A stretch of DNA of 64,000 nt from an uncultured Pelagibacteraceae bacterium (GCA_902587155.1 CACIKE010000001.1:1-64000); one strand, 5' to 3'; shown: positions 7,961 to 15,606, counted from the first letter of the stretch. Notes: generated by a model from the sequence alone, not told the origin. Translations and numbers: made by a program.

Positions 7961-8443
7961 TTAATTAATATCGATAATTGCACTACAAGTATGGTTTGGC
8001 ATTTTACACTGTGATCCAGAGCAAGGTGTTGATGTGCATGTAAGAACCTGAACATTTGTTCCCGGTGTCATAACTCTATTATATCCAACTTGATAATCAT
8101 ATTGCATACCACCACCATGAGTAACAGAAGACTTTGATGTATCATATGGATTTTTAAAATTTGATAATGCATTTGCAACTGCGTTAGCAACATTATCTTT
8201 CCAATTATAAGTACCTTGTTTACTACAATCCAAATTATCATCCATTGCTTTCGCTTCTCCCATAGAGCATTTCATAACTTCACTTGTAATATACTTTACA
8301 ACAGACTCATGATTAGCCTTAGCAGCAGATTTCTTTGCGCTACTCGTATACCCATTATAAGCAACCACTCCTACAGCAGCTAGTATTCCTATGATGGCTA
8401 CGACGACTAAGAGTTCAATTAGAGTAAAAGCTTTTCGTTTCAT
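7961..8443 (-). CDS. Type IV pilin-like protein 4 (unit B, last gene)
   Basis: The 160-residue prepilin has leader MKRKA and the invariant helix. Its head has KCSMGEAKAMDDNLDC, a KNPYDTS motif and an unusually cysteine-rich end (CTSTPCSGSQCKMPNHTC). The first half of the head resembles pilin 11 (KCDMG...DGNLNC), so the two are probably duplicates. Its ATG shares a base with the stop of pilin 5. Confidence 0.9.
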   Translation of the reverse strand: MKRKAFTLIELLVVVAIIGILAAVGVVAYNGYTSSAKKSAAKANHESVVKYITSEVMKCSMGEAKAMDDNLDCSKQGTYNWKDNVANAVANALSNFKNPYDTSKSSVTHGGGMQYDYQVGYNRVMTPGTNVQVLTCTSTPCSGSQCKMPNHTCSAIIDIN

Positions 8444-8937
8444 TAGTTAACATTAATCATAGTGCTTCTACGATTATTAGGGTCAGAGCATGGAATTTTA
8501 TAACATAATGAACAAAAAATTTGTGTGTCGTTATTTTCTGAATTAATCAAAGTTTTGCCTAACGCATCATCACTATTATCTTTTCCGCTTGTCACTGCTC
8601 TTCTTCTGCCCCAAGAAGCATCACTTGGTACATAGGGGTTAATATCTTTTGAGGTATTTTCCATACAAATAATTAGTTTTGTTGCTCCACCAGAGACAAT
8701 ATTGCTACATGGTAAACATCCTGAAATGATACTTGAATTTCCAAGGGAGCACAGTTGAACCTCTGCAGGAATATATTTTTGACATACATTTGAATAAATA
8801 CTTTTAACTGAATTTTCTTTAGCACTGTCAGTGTAACCATTATAAGCAACTACTCCTACAGCAGCAAGAATACCGATGATGGCTACTACGACTAGGAGTT
8901 CTATTAGTGTAAAAGCTTTGCGGTTCATTTTATTCAA
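8443..8937 (-). CDS. Type IV pilin-like protein 5
   Basis: The 164-residue prepilin has leader MNKMNRKA. The head contains LCSLG, a CLPC pair, an INPY motif and a final CSLCYKIPC cluster. It overlaps the 3' end of pilin 6 by eight bases, so initiation probably depends on ribosomes finishing the upstream gene. The head is otherwise unlike those of its neighbours. Confidence 0.9.
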   Translation of the reverse strand: MNKMNRKAFTLIELLVVVAIIGILAAVGVVAYNGYTDSAKENSVKSIYSNVCQKYIPAEVQLCSLGNSSIISGCLPCSNIVSGGATKLIICMENTSKDINPYVPSDASWGRRRAVTSGKDNSDDALGKTLINSENNDTQIFCSLCYKIPCSDPNNRRSTMINVN

Positions 8938-9430
8938 GATAAATTATATTCTCTATTATATTTGAACTTCCATCTTTAGTTTGGCTTCTGACTGCGATAA
9001 CATAATTCCCAGCGCTATCTTTTTCCGAATGAAAGCAGAGCTTACCTTTTTTATCTGGTTTGTAACAACTATCTGTCATTATTGAATTGTCATAAACATT
9101 TCTCCATCTCTCACCATTTCCAAAATGTCTTATAAAGTTGTAAGTAAAGCTTGCAGCATTTCCTGGTGAAGAAGTTGCTTTAGAATAATCTGAACATAGA
9201 TCGTTTGAATATCTATTGGGCTCTGTCTTTAATTTAAGCTCTAAACCTAGTGAACATTTTTTAAGTTCTGATGATGTAAATTTAACAACTTTACTATGCA
9301 TATTTTTAATTGCTGCAACTTTAGCACTCGCAGTATACCCATTATAAGCAACCACACCTACTGCAGCTAGAATACCGATGATAGCTACTACGACTAAGAG
9401 TTCTATTAGTGTAAATCCTTTTTGCTTCAT
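8930..9430 (-). CDS. Type IV pilin-like protein 6
   Basis: The 166-residue prepilin starts MKQKG then FTLIELL. The head has KCSLG...LC, a region NFIRHFGNGERWRNVYDNS that parallels KYVNHFTNEGWKCPYDKS in pilin 13, and a SCYKPDKKGKLC pair. The alignment with pilin 13 points to common descent of these two heads. It has no terminal CxxxPC motif. Confidence 0.9.
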   Translation of the reverse strand: MKQKGFTLIELLVVVAIIGILAAVGVVAYNGYTASAKVAAIKNMHSKVVKFTSSELKKCSLGLELKLKTEPNRYSNDLCSDYSKATSSPGNAASFTYNFIRHFGNGERWRNVYDNSIMTDSCYKPDKKGKLCFHSEKDSAGNYVIAVRSQTKDGSSNIIENIIYLE

Positions 9431-9436
9431 AGTTTT

Positions 9437-9973
9437 CTATTCGGGAACAGGGATTGTCTCAGTAATTATATCATTCGAACCAGTTCCAAATCTAGTAGAA
9501 ATTTTATATCCACTTCCTGTACCTCCATCAAAATTCATATAAGTATATCCAACTTTATTTGTTGGTGGTATTGAGTAGCTTGATACAAAAGCGTTGCCAT
9601 TATTTTCAAATGGATTTTTGATCATTGAATAATACTCAAAAGGACATTTAGCAGTATCAAAATACGCCCCTGGATTGCTTTTAGGACTTCCTCTTGCCTT
9701 CAAACTATTACAATTTGCATTTGTTGAACAATTTGTGCTTGGATTTGTTTGATAAGATTTATTAGTAATTGAGTCAAATTCTACATCAAGATTATAACAT
9801 TTGTTAATTTCATTAATGATGTAATTTTTAACTGTATTATGATTAGTTTTGACTACACTTATCTTTGCACTTTTTGTATACCCATTATAAGCAACCACTC
9901 CTACAGCAGCAAGAATACCAATGATTGCTACTACGACTAAGAGTTCGATAAGTGTAAATCCTTTTTGTTTCAT
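9437..9973 (-). CDS. Type IV pilin-like protein 7
   Basis: The 178-residue prepilin has leader MKQKG. The head carries KCYNL, a CSTNANC cluster, CPFEYYSMIKNPFENN, and a Gly/Tyr-rich C-terminal part without cysteines (FDGGTGSGY). It therefore combines both the CPF and KNPF versions of the central motif. Six bases separate it from pilin 6 and none from pilin 8. Confidence 0.9.
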   Translation of the reverse strand: MKQKGFTLIELLVVVAIIGILAAVGVVAYNGYTKSAKISVVKTNHNTVKNYIINEINKCYNLDVEFDSITNKSYQTNPSTNCSTNANCNSLKARGSPKSNPGAYFDTAKCPFEYYSMIKNPFENNGNAFVSSYSIPPTNKVGYTYMNFDGGTGSGYKISTRFGTGSNDIITETIPVPE

Positions 9974-10519
9974 CTAAAAATGTATATCAAAAGTTTTACT
10001 CATTGCTCTTCCAGTGGATTCTATACAAGTATCAACATATAAAACAGCTTTATTTGAATACCACCCCATTGCAACATGATGAACTCCTTGCTCATTTAAT
10101 CCTCCATAACCCTTGGGTTGGCTACCACTAGATTTACAATTACCCTGATATCTTCCTGGAAAAGTAGAATTTATTGTTCCAGCATATGCATTTTTAATAA
10201 TTGAATTAAAATAAGAACTCATTGAACTTGTAACTTTTCCATAATTATTTTGGGAAGTTAAAATATCAGAACATTTTAGTAAATTTGTTCCATTAACATT
10301 TAGAAGTTCTCCAGAAGAATCTATTTCACACTTTTTAATTTCATTAACCATTGTTTTATAAATTATATTATGATTGGCCTCTGTAACTCTTTTTTTTGCA
10401 CTTGCTGTATACCCATTATAAGCAACCACACCTACTGCAGCTAAGATACCGATGATGGCTACTACGACTAGGAGTTCTATTAGAGTGAAGGCTTTTCTAT
10501 TTAAAGAATTACTCACCAT
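9974..10519 (-). CDS. Type IV pilin-like protein 8
   Basis: The 181-residue prepilin has leader MVSNSLNRKA. The head has KCEIDSSGELL...LKC, a KNAYAGTIN version of the NPY motif, one central cysteine (GNCKSSG) and one late cysteine (DTCIES), which may pair with each other. It overlaps pilin 9 by seven bases. KNAY also appears in pilin 18 of the tRNA-Leu unit. Confidence 0.9.
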   Translation of the reverse strand: MVSNSLNRKAFTLIELLVVVAIIGILAAVGVVAYNGYTASAKKRVTEANHNIIYKTMVNEIKKCEIDSSGELLNVNGTNLLKCSDILTSQNNYGKVTSSMSSYFNSIIKNAYAGTINSTFPGRYQGNCKSSGSQPKGYGGLNEQGVHHVAMGWYSNKAVLYVDTCIESTGRAMSKTFDIHF

Positions 10520-11034
10520 TGATAAAAAGATACCTGATCTTCAATTCTATTTTCATCTTTATTACAAGGAGATTTAAAACATGTAAACATATTTACCCAT
10601 ACTTCTCTATTTGAGTTTGATGGTACTTGTAAAAATACAAAACCTGCATGTGTGTTTGACATATTTCCTTCTTGTAAGACGTACATATTTTTTCCATTCC
10701 AGTTGCTAACGCTAGACGTATTAATCCAATCCATCATGTTATTTATATGATTTTTAAAATATTCTGGAAAAAACGCCTGGACATTCCCATAGCAAGTATG
10801 CGTGCTATAATTTTTGCTATTTAACGTACTCATTAATTGAACACTACCTCCAATTTCACAATTCGTAATTATCAACTTCACTTCTTTAACAACTATTTTA
10901 TGATTTGACTTTGTTACTGCAGCTTTAGCACTAGCCGTATACCCATTATAAGCAACTACTCCCACTGCAGCCAGAATACCGATGATGGCTACTACGACTA
11001 AAAGTTCTATTAGGGTGAATGCTTTGTGCTTCAT
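10513..11034 (-). CDS. Type IV pilin-like protein 9
   Basis: The 173-residue prepilin has leader MKHKA. The head (NCEIGGSVQLMSTLNSKNY, then FFPEYFKNHINNMMDW) clearly resembles pilin 12 (FFTDYFPTHLNNDIEW), and both end with a CxxxPC pair (CFKSPC here). The two are diverged duplicates separated by two unrelated genes. It overlaps pilin 10 by four bases (ATGA). Confidence 0.9.
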   Translation of the reverse strand: MKHKAFTLIELLVVVAIIGILAAVGVVAYNGYTASAKAAVTKSNHKIVVKEVKLIITNCEIGGSVQLMSTLNSKNYSTHTCYGNVQAFFPEYFKNHINNMMDWINTSSVSNWNGKNMYVLQEGNMSNTHAGFVFLQVPSNSNREVWVNMFTCFKSPCNKDENRIEDQVSFYQW

Positions 11035-11591
11035 TGATTTGGAGTGATTATTTCAGAGTCTTGCATTTTTTTTCCATCCAGCCACCACATTACTTTAAAT
11101 TTACCATTTGTATCTGGATTACTTGAACAATAAGGAGACCTTGGACAAATAACAATTGAAACTAATCCATCTACCTCACCATCACCAGATCCAACACCTG
11201 CATAAGCATCTCCAACAACTTTAGTTGGACAATGATTACTAGCTGTCCAATCAGTTGCTGCTCCAGATAATTTATAAGGATTTCTTAAATTATATCTCCA
11301 TGATAAAAAAACTGCTGCACATTCTTGAAATTTAACTCCATTAGTATGCACAGGACAAGGCAATCCAAATGCAGTCGCAGAACTATCCATTTCACACTTT
11401 GCTATTTCTTGTCTCATAACTTTAATTGTTGTTTTAAAATTATTTTTTACTACAGCTTTTTTTGCACTTGCTGTATATCCGTTATAAGCAACTACTCCTA
11501 CAGCAGCGAGGATACCAATAATAGCTACAACGACTAATAGTTCTATTAACGTAAAAGCTTTAATTGGTTTCTTAATCGATTGTGAATTCAT
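11031..11591 (-). CDS. Type IV pilin-like protein 10
   Basis: I place the start at 11591 (MNSQSIKKPIKA, 186 residues) and not at the track's 11648, because a 12-residue basic leader fits a prepilin and the longer form adds a segment buried in pilin 11. The head has KCEMDSS...LPC, LRNPYKLSG, and CPRSPYC near the end, a one-residue-longer variant of the terminal cysteine motif. It is the longest true pilin of the unit. It overlaps pilin 11 by 20 bases. Confidence 0.87.
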   Translation of the reverse strand: MNSQSIKKPIKAFTLIELLVVVAIIGILAAVGVVAYNGYTASAKKAVVKNNFKTTIKVMRQEIAKCEMDSSATAFGLPCPVHTNGVKFQECAAVFLSWRYNLRNPYKLSGAATDWTASNHCPTKVVGDAYAGVGSGDGEVDGLVSIVICPRSPYCSSNPDTNGKFKVMWWLDGKKMQDSEIITPNQ

Positions 11592-12075
11592 TATATAATG
11601 CAGTAGTTTCTCCATAACACGTTGAAACTCTGACAGTTGTTTTTCCACCAGAATTAATGTTGCTTACCATCACGCCACCACTATTATCTTGAATATTACA
11701 AGATTGATTGGCGTGTGGTCCATTTAAAGCCACGACATTTTCTCTATGGGAGACAAATGGATTTAGAAACTTACCATCGAAAGCATCTCTTGCCGCTAAA
11801 CCAATTTTATTTGTAGTATACCTATCAGAACAATTAAGATTACCATCCATAACAGTTGTTTGACCCATATCGCATTTTTGTATCTCAGCTTTTATGTATT
11901 TAATAGTTTTATTATGCATTGACTTTACAACATTTTTTTTTGCAGAGGCCGTATACCCATTATAAGCAACCACACCTACTGCAGCAAGAATACCGATGAT
12001 GGCTACTACGACTAGGAGTTCTATAAGTGTGAAGGCTTTAAAGCCTTTACTCCCAGAATGTTTCATATTTTTCAA
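11572..12075 (-). CDS. Type IV pilin-like protein 11
   Basis: The 167-residue prepilin has leader MKNMKHSGSKGFKA; a start three codons later is also possible. The head has KCDMGQTTVMDGNLNC, LNPFVSH, SCNIQ and one late cysteine (STCYGE). Its first part is related to pilin 4. The start lies 29 bases inside pilin 12, the deepest overlap in the array. Confidence 0.88.
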   Translation of the reverse strand: MKNMKHSGSKGFKAFTLIELLVVVAIIGILAAVGVVAYNGYTASAKKNVVKSMHNKTIKYIKAEIQKCDMGQTTVMDGNLNCSDRYTTNKIGLAARDAFDGKFLNPFVSHRENVVALNGPHANQSCNIQDNSGGVMVSNINSGGKTTVRVSTCYGETTALYNEFTID

Positions 12076-12574
12076 TATTCGAATTATTACTACAAGGATA
12101 ATCTATACATGTACAGACTTCAATTTTTTTATTTGAATTTGTATAAACAACTGTCACATAACCAATGTATTTATCTTGAGTACAACCCCAGCTATTCGAA
12201 CTTCCTGTAGCCACACCATTTCTTCCCCATGGTTCCTTCGTATGATTATTTTTCCACTCAATATCATTGTTTAAATGTGTTGGGAAATAGTCTGTAAAAA
12301 ACCTAAAAGTATTTACGTCATACCAACAACCCTTTTCATATTCTTTTTTATCATATATAGACATCTTCAATTTTACTTTACCATTTGGGCTTAAATGACA
12401 TTCTTGAATTAATAAGTTAAGTTTTTTTACAACAGTATTATGATTTGATTTTGAAACAGATACTTTAGCACTATTAGTATATCCATTATAAGCAACAACA
12501 CCTACAGCAGCAAGAATACCTATGATAGCTACAACGACTAAAAGTTCAATTAGCGTGAAACCACTTTGCTTCAT
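12047..12574 (-). CDS. Type IV pilin-like protein 12
   Basis: The 175-residue prepilin has leader MKQSG. The head is related to pilin 9, with a QECHLSPNGKVKL first cysteine region, a GCW, FFTDYFPTHLNNDIEW, a WGC and a terminal CTCIDYPC. It lacks the NPY motif, replaced by KEPWGRNG, closer to the DPWG signature of type II secretion major pseudopilins. This is a noteworthy but short similarity. Confidence 0.9.
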   Translation of the reverse strand: MKQSGFTLIELLVVVAIIGILAAVGVVAYNGYTNSAKVSVSKSNHNTVVKKLNLLIQECHLSPNGKVKLKMSIYDKKEYEKGCWYDVNTFRFFTDYFPTHLNNDIEWKNNHTKEPWGRNGVATGSSNSWGCTQDKYIGYVTVVYTNSNKKIEVCTCIDYPCSNNSNIEKYETFWE

Positions 12575-12585
12575 AAAGAATTATA

Positions 12586-13035
12586 TCATTTATCGTATTC
12601 AATAAAAGTTCTGTAAACAGTTGTTGCTGTATCGTAAGTATGAATGTCCATATGTTTTTTTCCATTTATAACCCTTACAGAGATTCCTGTTCTTCCAGGC
12701 TTGCACTTAAAACTATCCATAATCAATGATTTATCGTAAGGGCACTTCCATCCTTCATTAGTAAAGTGATTTACGTATTTATACATGAGTGTACCACCAG
12801 GCTCACCACAAACATGAGTGGTTCCATTCAGCTGAATATTTGTTCCTGTGATTTCACATAGTTGAATATTATTTCTAATTAAATTGGCCACAGCTTTATG
12901 TTGGGAATTGCTAGCATTTTTCTTTGCAGCAGTTGTATACCCATTATAAGCAACAACACCTACAGCAGCAAGAATACCTATGATAGCTACAACGACTAAA
13001 AGTTCTATTAGGGTGAAAGCTTTGCGGTTAGCCAT
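12586..13035 (-). CDS. Type IV pilin-like protein 13
   Basis: This is the shortest intact member at 149 residues, leader MANRKA. The head has LCEITGTNIQL...HVC, KYVNHFTNEGWKCPYDKS and DSFKCKPGRTG, and ends without the CxxxPC pair. It is related to pilin 6. It follows the beta-barrel gene by 37 bases, the widest gap inside this run of genes. Confidence 0.9.
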   Translation of the reverse strand: MANRKAFTLIELLVVVAIIGILAAVGVVAYNGYTTAAKKNASNSQHKAVANLIRNNIQLCEITGTNIQLNGTTHVCGEPGGTLMYKYVNHFTNEGWKCPYDKSLIMDSFKCKPGRTGISVRVINGKKHMDIHTYDTATTVYRTFIEYDK

Positions 13036-13072
13036 ATAAATTTAAAGTTCTTAGAAGTTGTAGAAGTTTAAT

Positions 13073-13681
13073 TTAGTACTTTATTCTAAATGCAATAGAA
13101 TTATATATGCTATCAAATTCATCAGCATTATAAGTGCCTCCTGCTGATGTTTTTCCACTACCACCTTCAACTTCTCCGAAATTAGAATGCTTGAATACTA
13201 ATTCATAATTGTCGGCACCAAGTCCTAATATTAATTGATAAGCAAAATTAAAAGTAGTTTCGTCACCATTAAATGTAGTGCTTCCAGATTTATAGCTAGT
13301 ATCCACCATTGAATAACCAAAACCTACGCCACCACCTAAAATACCATAAAAATCATTTTCACCTGGTGTTACCGTCGCATTAAACATTGAAGCAAGTGTT
13401 GATACGTCTACCGTAACATCAGATGTTAACTTTTGTGATACTTCGCTATAGTAACTTGTTTCAATTTCTGTACTTAACCCATCAGATTTTTGTCCTAAAG
13501 CAAATCCTAAAACAAATCCATTATCTTCAGGGTCTGAAAAATATGTTGTTCCACCAGAGTCGTGTGGATCCTCAGCTATATGCTTTGTGTATCCAAGAGA
13601 TATGTTAGTATACTCTTCTGACACTGATACACTCATAAATGAAAATAACGATACAAAAATGGATATTATTAAGACTCGCAT
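13073..13681 (-). CDS. Predicted outer-membrane beta-barrel protein within the pilin array
   Basis: The 202-residue protein has a Sec signal peptide (MRVLIISIFVSLFSFMSVSVS). Alternating hydrophobic strands follow, such as NGFVLGFALGQ, YGILGGGVGFGYS and FAYQLILGLG. It ends FRIKY, an aromatic-terminated last strand typical of proteins handled by the BAM complex. This fits a small OMP/OmpA-like barrel of about eight strands. It is the only non-pilin gene of unit B and runs in the same direction, so a role as partner, receptor or immunity-like factor is possible but unproven. No specific family is recognised. Confidence 0.7.
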   Translation of the reverse strand: MRVLIISIFVSLFSFMSVSVSEEYTNISLGYTKHIAEDPHDSGGTTYFSDPEDNGFVLGFALGQKSDGLSTEIETSYYSEVSQKLTSDVTVDVSTLASMFNATVTPGENDFYGILGGGVGFGYSMVDTSYKSGSTTFNGDETTFNFAYQLILGLGADNYELVFKHSNFGEVEGGSGKTSAGGTYNADEFDSIYNSIAFRIKY

Positions 13682-13758
13682 AGAATAATATTACACTTAA
13701 TTTTATATAATTAAAAGTTTATTTTTTTATTTTTATCTCTCTTTCTTATTATCTGCTT

Positions 13759-13834
13759 CAATTTATCTGACTAATCTTAATTAGTATACAGATAATTGCT
13801 ACAACGACTAGGAGTTCTATTAGGGTGAAGGCTT
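13759..13834 (-). pseudogene. Truncated pilin start (remnant after pilin 14)
   Basis: The minus strand encodes KAFTLIELLVVVAII and then departs into CILIKISQIN and a stop, so only the leader end and half of the helix survive. It begins within the stop region of pilin 14, exactly where the next gene of the array would start. It is read as the track ORF 13758-13982, whose upstream part is meaningless. Confidence 0.85.
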
Positions 13835-14389
13835 TTAACTTGCTTGGCAAATTTCTTCCTTTAAAACTACAGTGCCTATGTTCATTGATAATATTACACA
13901 ACCATTTCCTGTTTGATTTTTTCCATCTAAATGAACCACACCCTTTGTTGAATTGGAGTTTGCAACAGACCCACTTTTGCAAGTTGTATCGCCCATTGTA
14001 AGATTTTTTGTTGAGCCGATATAAGGTGATATATATTTTTCACCATAATATAAATCAGAACACTTTCCTTGTTCAAACCAAGCATCCATCCAATTTCCTT
14101 CATTAAATTGAGAGCACGATAAATTATATATGGGACCTCCGTTATAACTAGCAAACTTCAATCTATCCGAGGACTCCATTTGGCATTTTGTGTAAGCTAA
14201 TTTTATTGATTTAGAAACAATTTTAAATTGTAACTCTGATGAATTTTTTTTGGCTGATGTTGTATACCCATTATAAGCAACCACACCTACTGCAGCTAAG
14301 ATACCTATAATTGCTACAACGACTAGAAGTTCTATAAGGGTAAAGGCTTTTTGCTTTAATAAGTTTAATCGATTACTGTCGCTGAACAT
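13835..14389 (-). CDS. Type IV pilin-like protein 14
   Basis: The 184-residue prepilin has leader MFSDSNRLNLLKQKA. The head contains KCQMESSDRL, LSCSQF, a KCSDLYYGEKYISPY version of the central motif, CKSG, GCVIL and a last EEICQAS, giving six head cysteines. The 25-base overlap with pilin 15 makes the long leader partly a by-product of coupling. Its stop abuts a truncated pilin start. Confidence 0.89.
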   Translation of the reverse strand: MFSDSNRLNLLKQKAFTLIELLVVVAIIGILAAVGVVAYNGYTTSAKKNSSELQFKIVSKSIKLAYTKCQMESSDRLKFASYNGGPIYNLSCSQFNEGNWMDAWFEQGKCSDLYYGEKYISPYIGSTKNLTMGDTTCKSGSVANSNSTKGVVHLDGKNQTGNGCVILSMNIGTVVLKEEICQAS

Positions 14390-14865
14390 TCTTTAATATC
14401 TCCCTTACTGGTATCACCATCAGTTCTCCCAACATTTGTATAAACATTGATATTATTGCCAGATGGAACTATGGATAGAAACCCCCAATGATTACTATTA
14501 TTTAATCCATCAGTTTTTATATTAGCGCTATAAACTGTACCTCTATTATTATGAAATGGATTCTTGAAGGTGCTATTAACAACTCTATAAAAATAATCTC
14601 TTGCAGTGGAGGAACTAGTTATAGGACAAGACAATGACCATTTTCTTGACTCATCGTCTGTAAAAGTTAGTGGAGTTGATCCCAGATTGCATTTTCGTGA
14701 TTCATTAGAAATTAATTTGCATACTTGACCATGATAAGATTTCGCTGAATTCACTTTGGCACTTGCTGTATACCCATTATAAGCAACCACACCTACTGCA
14801 GCGAGGATACCAATGATGGCAACTACTACTAAAAGTTCTATTAGGGTGAAACCATTTCGCTTCAT
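14365..14865 (-). CDS. Type IV pilin-like protein 15 (first gene of unit B)
   Basis: The 166-residue prepilin starts MKRNG exactly as the first gene of unit A, and the upstream 40 bases are nearly the same in both. The head has KCNLG, LSCPITSSS, FKNPFHNN and a single late cysteine (KECSATVID). The shared head segment suggests that a fixed promoter plus first-pilin cassette leads each unit. Confidence 0.9.
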   Translation of the reverse strand: MKRNGFTLIELLVVVAIIGILAAVGVVAYNGYTASAKVNSAKSYHGQVCKLISNESRKCNLGSTPLTFTDDESRKWSLSCPITSSSTARDYFYRVVNSTFKNPFHNNRGTVYSANIKTDGLNNSNHWGFLSIVPSGNNINVYTNVGRTDGDTSKGDIKECSATVID

Positions 14866-14882
14866 AAAAAAATTCTATCACT

Positions 14883-14936
14883 GTTACCATATTGTTGCCA
14901 AGCAGGAATTTTTTTATAAAATTTGTTAATAAACAA
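14883..14936 (-). promoter_or_regulatory. Unit B head: paired 11-bp-period motif and candidate promoter
   Basis: GTTACC at 14883 and GTTGCC at 14894 are 11 bases apart, and TTGTTT (minus strand, 14931-14936) lies in the same relative place as the unit A -35. The -10 is weaker here (AAAAAT at 17 bases). The segment above pilin 15 and above pilin 3 is otherwise AT-rich and diverged. Confidence 0.45.
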
Positions 14937-14955
14937 TTAATATTTAAGATTTTAG

Positions 14956-15005
14956 AATTGATTTATAATCAATAGTCCGTTGTTCAAATCAGTGTATTGG
15001 GACCA
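14956..15005 (+). repeat. Displaced tRNA-Thr 3' half, copy 2 (decayed)
   Basis: The stretch keeps AATTGATTT, TAATCAATAG and a final ACCA and aligns to the tRNA-Thr 3' half at about 40 of 51 positions with one gap. Changes in the T arm and acceptor show it is no longer under tRNA constraint. It marks the right end of unit B and probably the original chromosomal tRNA-Thr 3' end. Confidence 0.8.
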
Positions 15006-15443
15006 TTACTCAATAAATCCATGTTCTCTTAAAATTTCTTCTATCTCAGTTGAGGATGCTTTATTTGGAATACGAATTTTTTGTCCTCCCCATTTAATAG
15101 TTCTTTGCTGGGCAAACAAATAACATTTTTCAGTTCTTTTAAGATATTTTTTAACATTTTTTTTACAAAAATTTCTGGCAGGAACTGGATCCATCACACA
15201 TTGTTTACCTTGTTGACAATAAGTGTAACCAAACTCTTCTCCCGACTCTGCGACAAAAAAGAACCAACCTCTTCCATGTCTTGCTGCTCCTTCGCCTTTG
15301 TTGTGATCTTTTGTATCTAAATATTCTTTAAAATATTTTATTACCGTTTCATTTAATGTAATTTTACCCGACCCCTCAAAACCTGCATTAGCAAGATTTC
15401 CATAAAAAAAACATGAGAGTATTATAATTAAATATTTTTTCAC
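15006..15443 (-). CDS. Secreted four-cysteine protein of unknown function
   Basis: The 145-residue protein has a signal peptide (MKKYLIIILSCFFYGNLANA) and a compact domain with GSGKITLNE, GRGWFFFVAESGEEFGYTYC, then QCVMDP, NFCKKN and EKCYLFAQQRTIKW. The cysteines probably form two periplasmic disulfides. I recognise the general pattern from small exported alphaproteobacterial proteins but cannot name a family. Its stop touches the decayed tRNA-Thr half, so it was probably the gene flanking tRNA-Thr before the pilin units arrived. Confidence 0.7.
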   Translation of the reverse strand: MKKYLIIILSCFFYGNLANAGFEGSGKITLNETVIKYFKEYLDTKDHNKGEGAARHGRGWFFFVAESGEEFGYTYCQQGKQCVMDPVPARNFCKKNVKKYLKRTEKCYLFAQQRTIKWGGQKIRIPNKASSTEIEEILREHGFIE

Positions 15444-15551
15444 AAAAATATCCTACCACTAAACTCTGTAATTATTCAATAATTTTTTTAAATGAATTAA
15501 CTTCATATAATATTTAAACCCAATAATAACTGTTATGATGGTTAAGGACTA

Positions 15552-15598
15552 ATTTATTAGCTACGTCAACTAGGAGTTTTATTAGGGTAAAAGCATTT
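15552..15598 (-). pseudogene. Decayed truncated pilin start (remnant after pilin 16)
   Basis: Minus-strand translation gives NAFTLIKLLVDVANKL, the beginning of the shared helix with Glu5 changed to Lys and an early loss of similarity. It lies just below the stop of pilin 16, in the place of a next array member. The loss of Glu5 argues against function. Confidence 0.75.
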
Positions 15599-15606
15599 TT
15601 TTTTAA

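Larger units (their letters stand above)
7843..15005. mobile_element. Unit B: tRNA-Thr-bounded unit with twelve pilins and a beta-barrel protein
   Basis: It is bounded by tRNA-Thr 3' half copies 1 and 2. It carries pilins 4-15, a truncated pilin and a predicted outer-membrane protein, all on the minus strand. The left end has GTTGCC/GCTACC sites 11 bases apart, inside an inverted GGTAGCA/TGCTACC. The right end repeats the unit A head. The outer tRNA copy is decayed to about 40 of 51 matches, so this unit is probably older. The remnant at 13759 suggests it may itself be composite. Confidence 0.65.

Noticed and set aside
11592-11648. Long N-terminus of pilin 10 from the ORF track
   Set aside because: It lies fully inside pilin 11 and would put 31 residues before the cleavage site; the internal Met gives a normal prepilin leader.
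13758-14154. ORFs 13758-13982 and 13927-14154 (minus)
   Set aside because: The first is only real at its end, as a pilin remnant; the second is an out-of-frame shadow of pilin 14.
6175-14865. Silent pilin cassettes as in the Neisseria pilS system
   Set aside because: All members keep start codons, leaders and the full helix and look translatable; only three fragments lack them.
6074-15005. Integron cassette array
   Set aside because: No palindromic attC-like sites lie between genes, genes overlap deeply, and no integron integrase is visible. The only repeats at unit ends are tRNA halves and 11-bp motifs.
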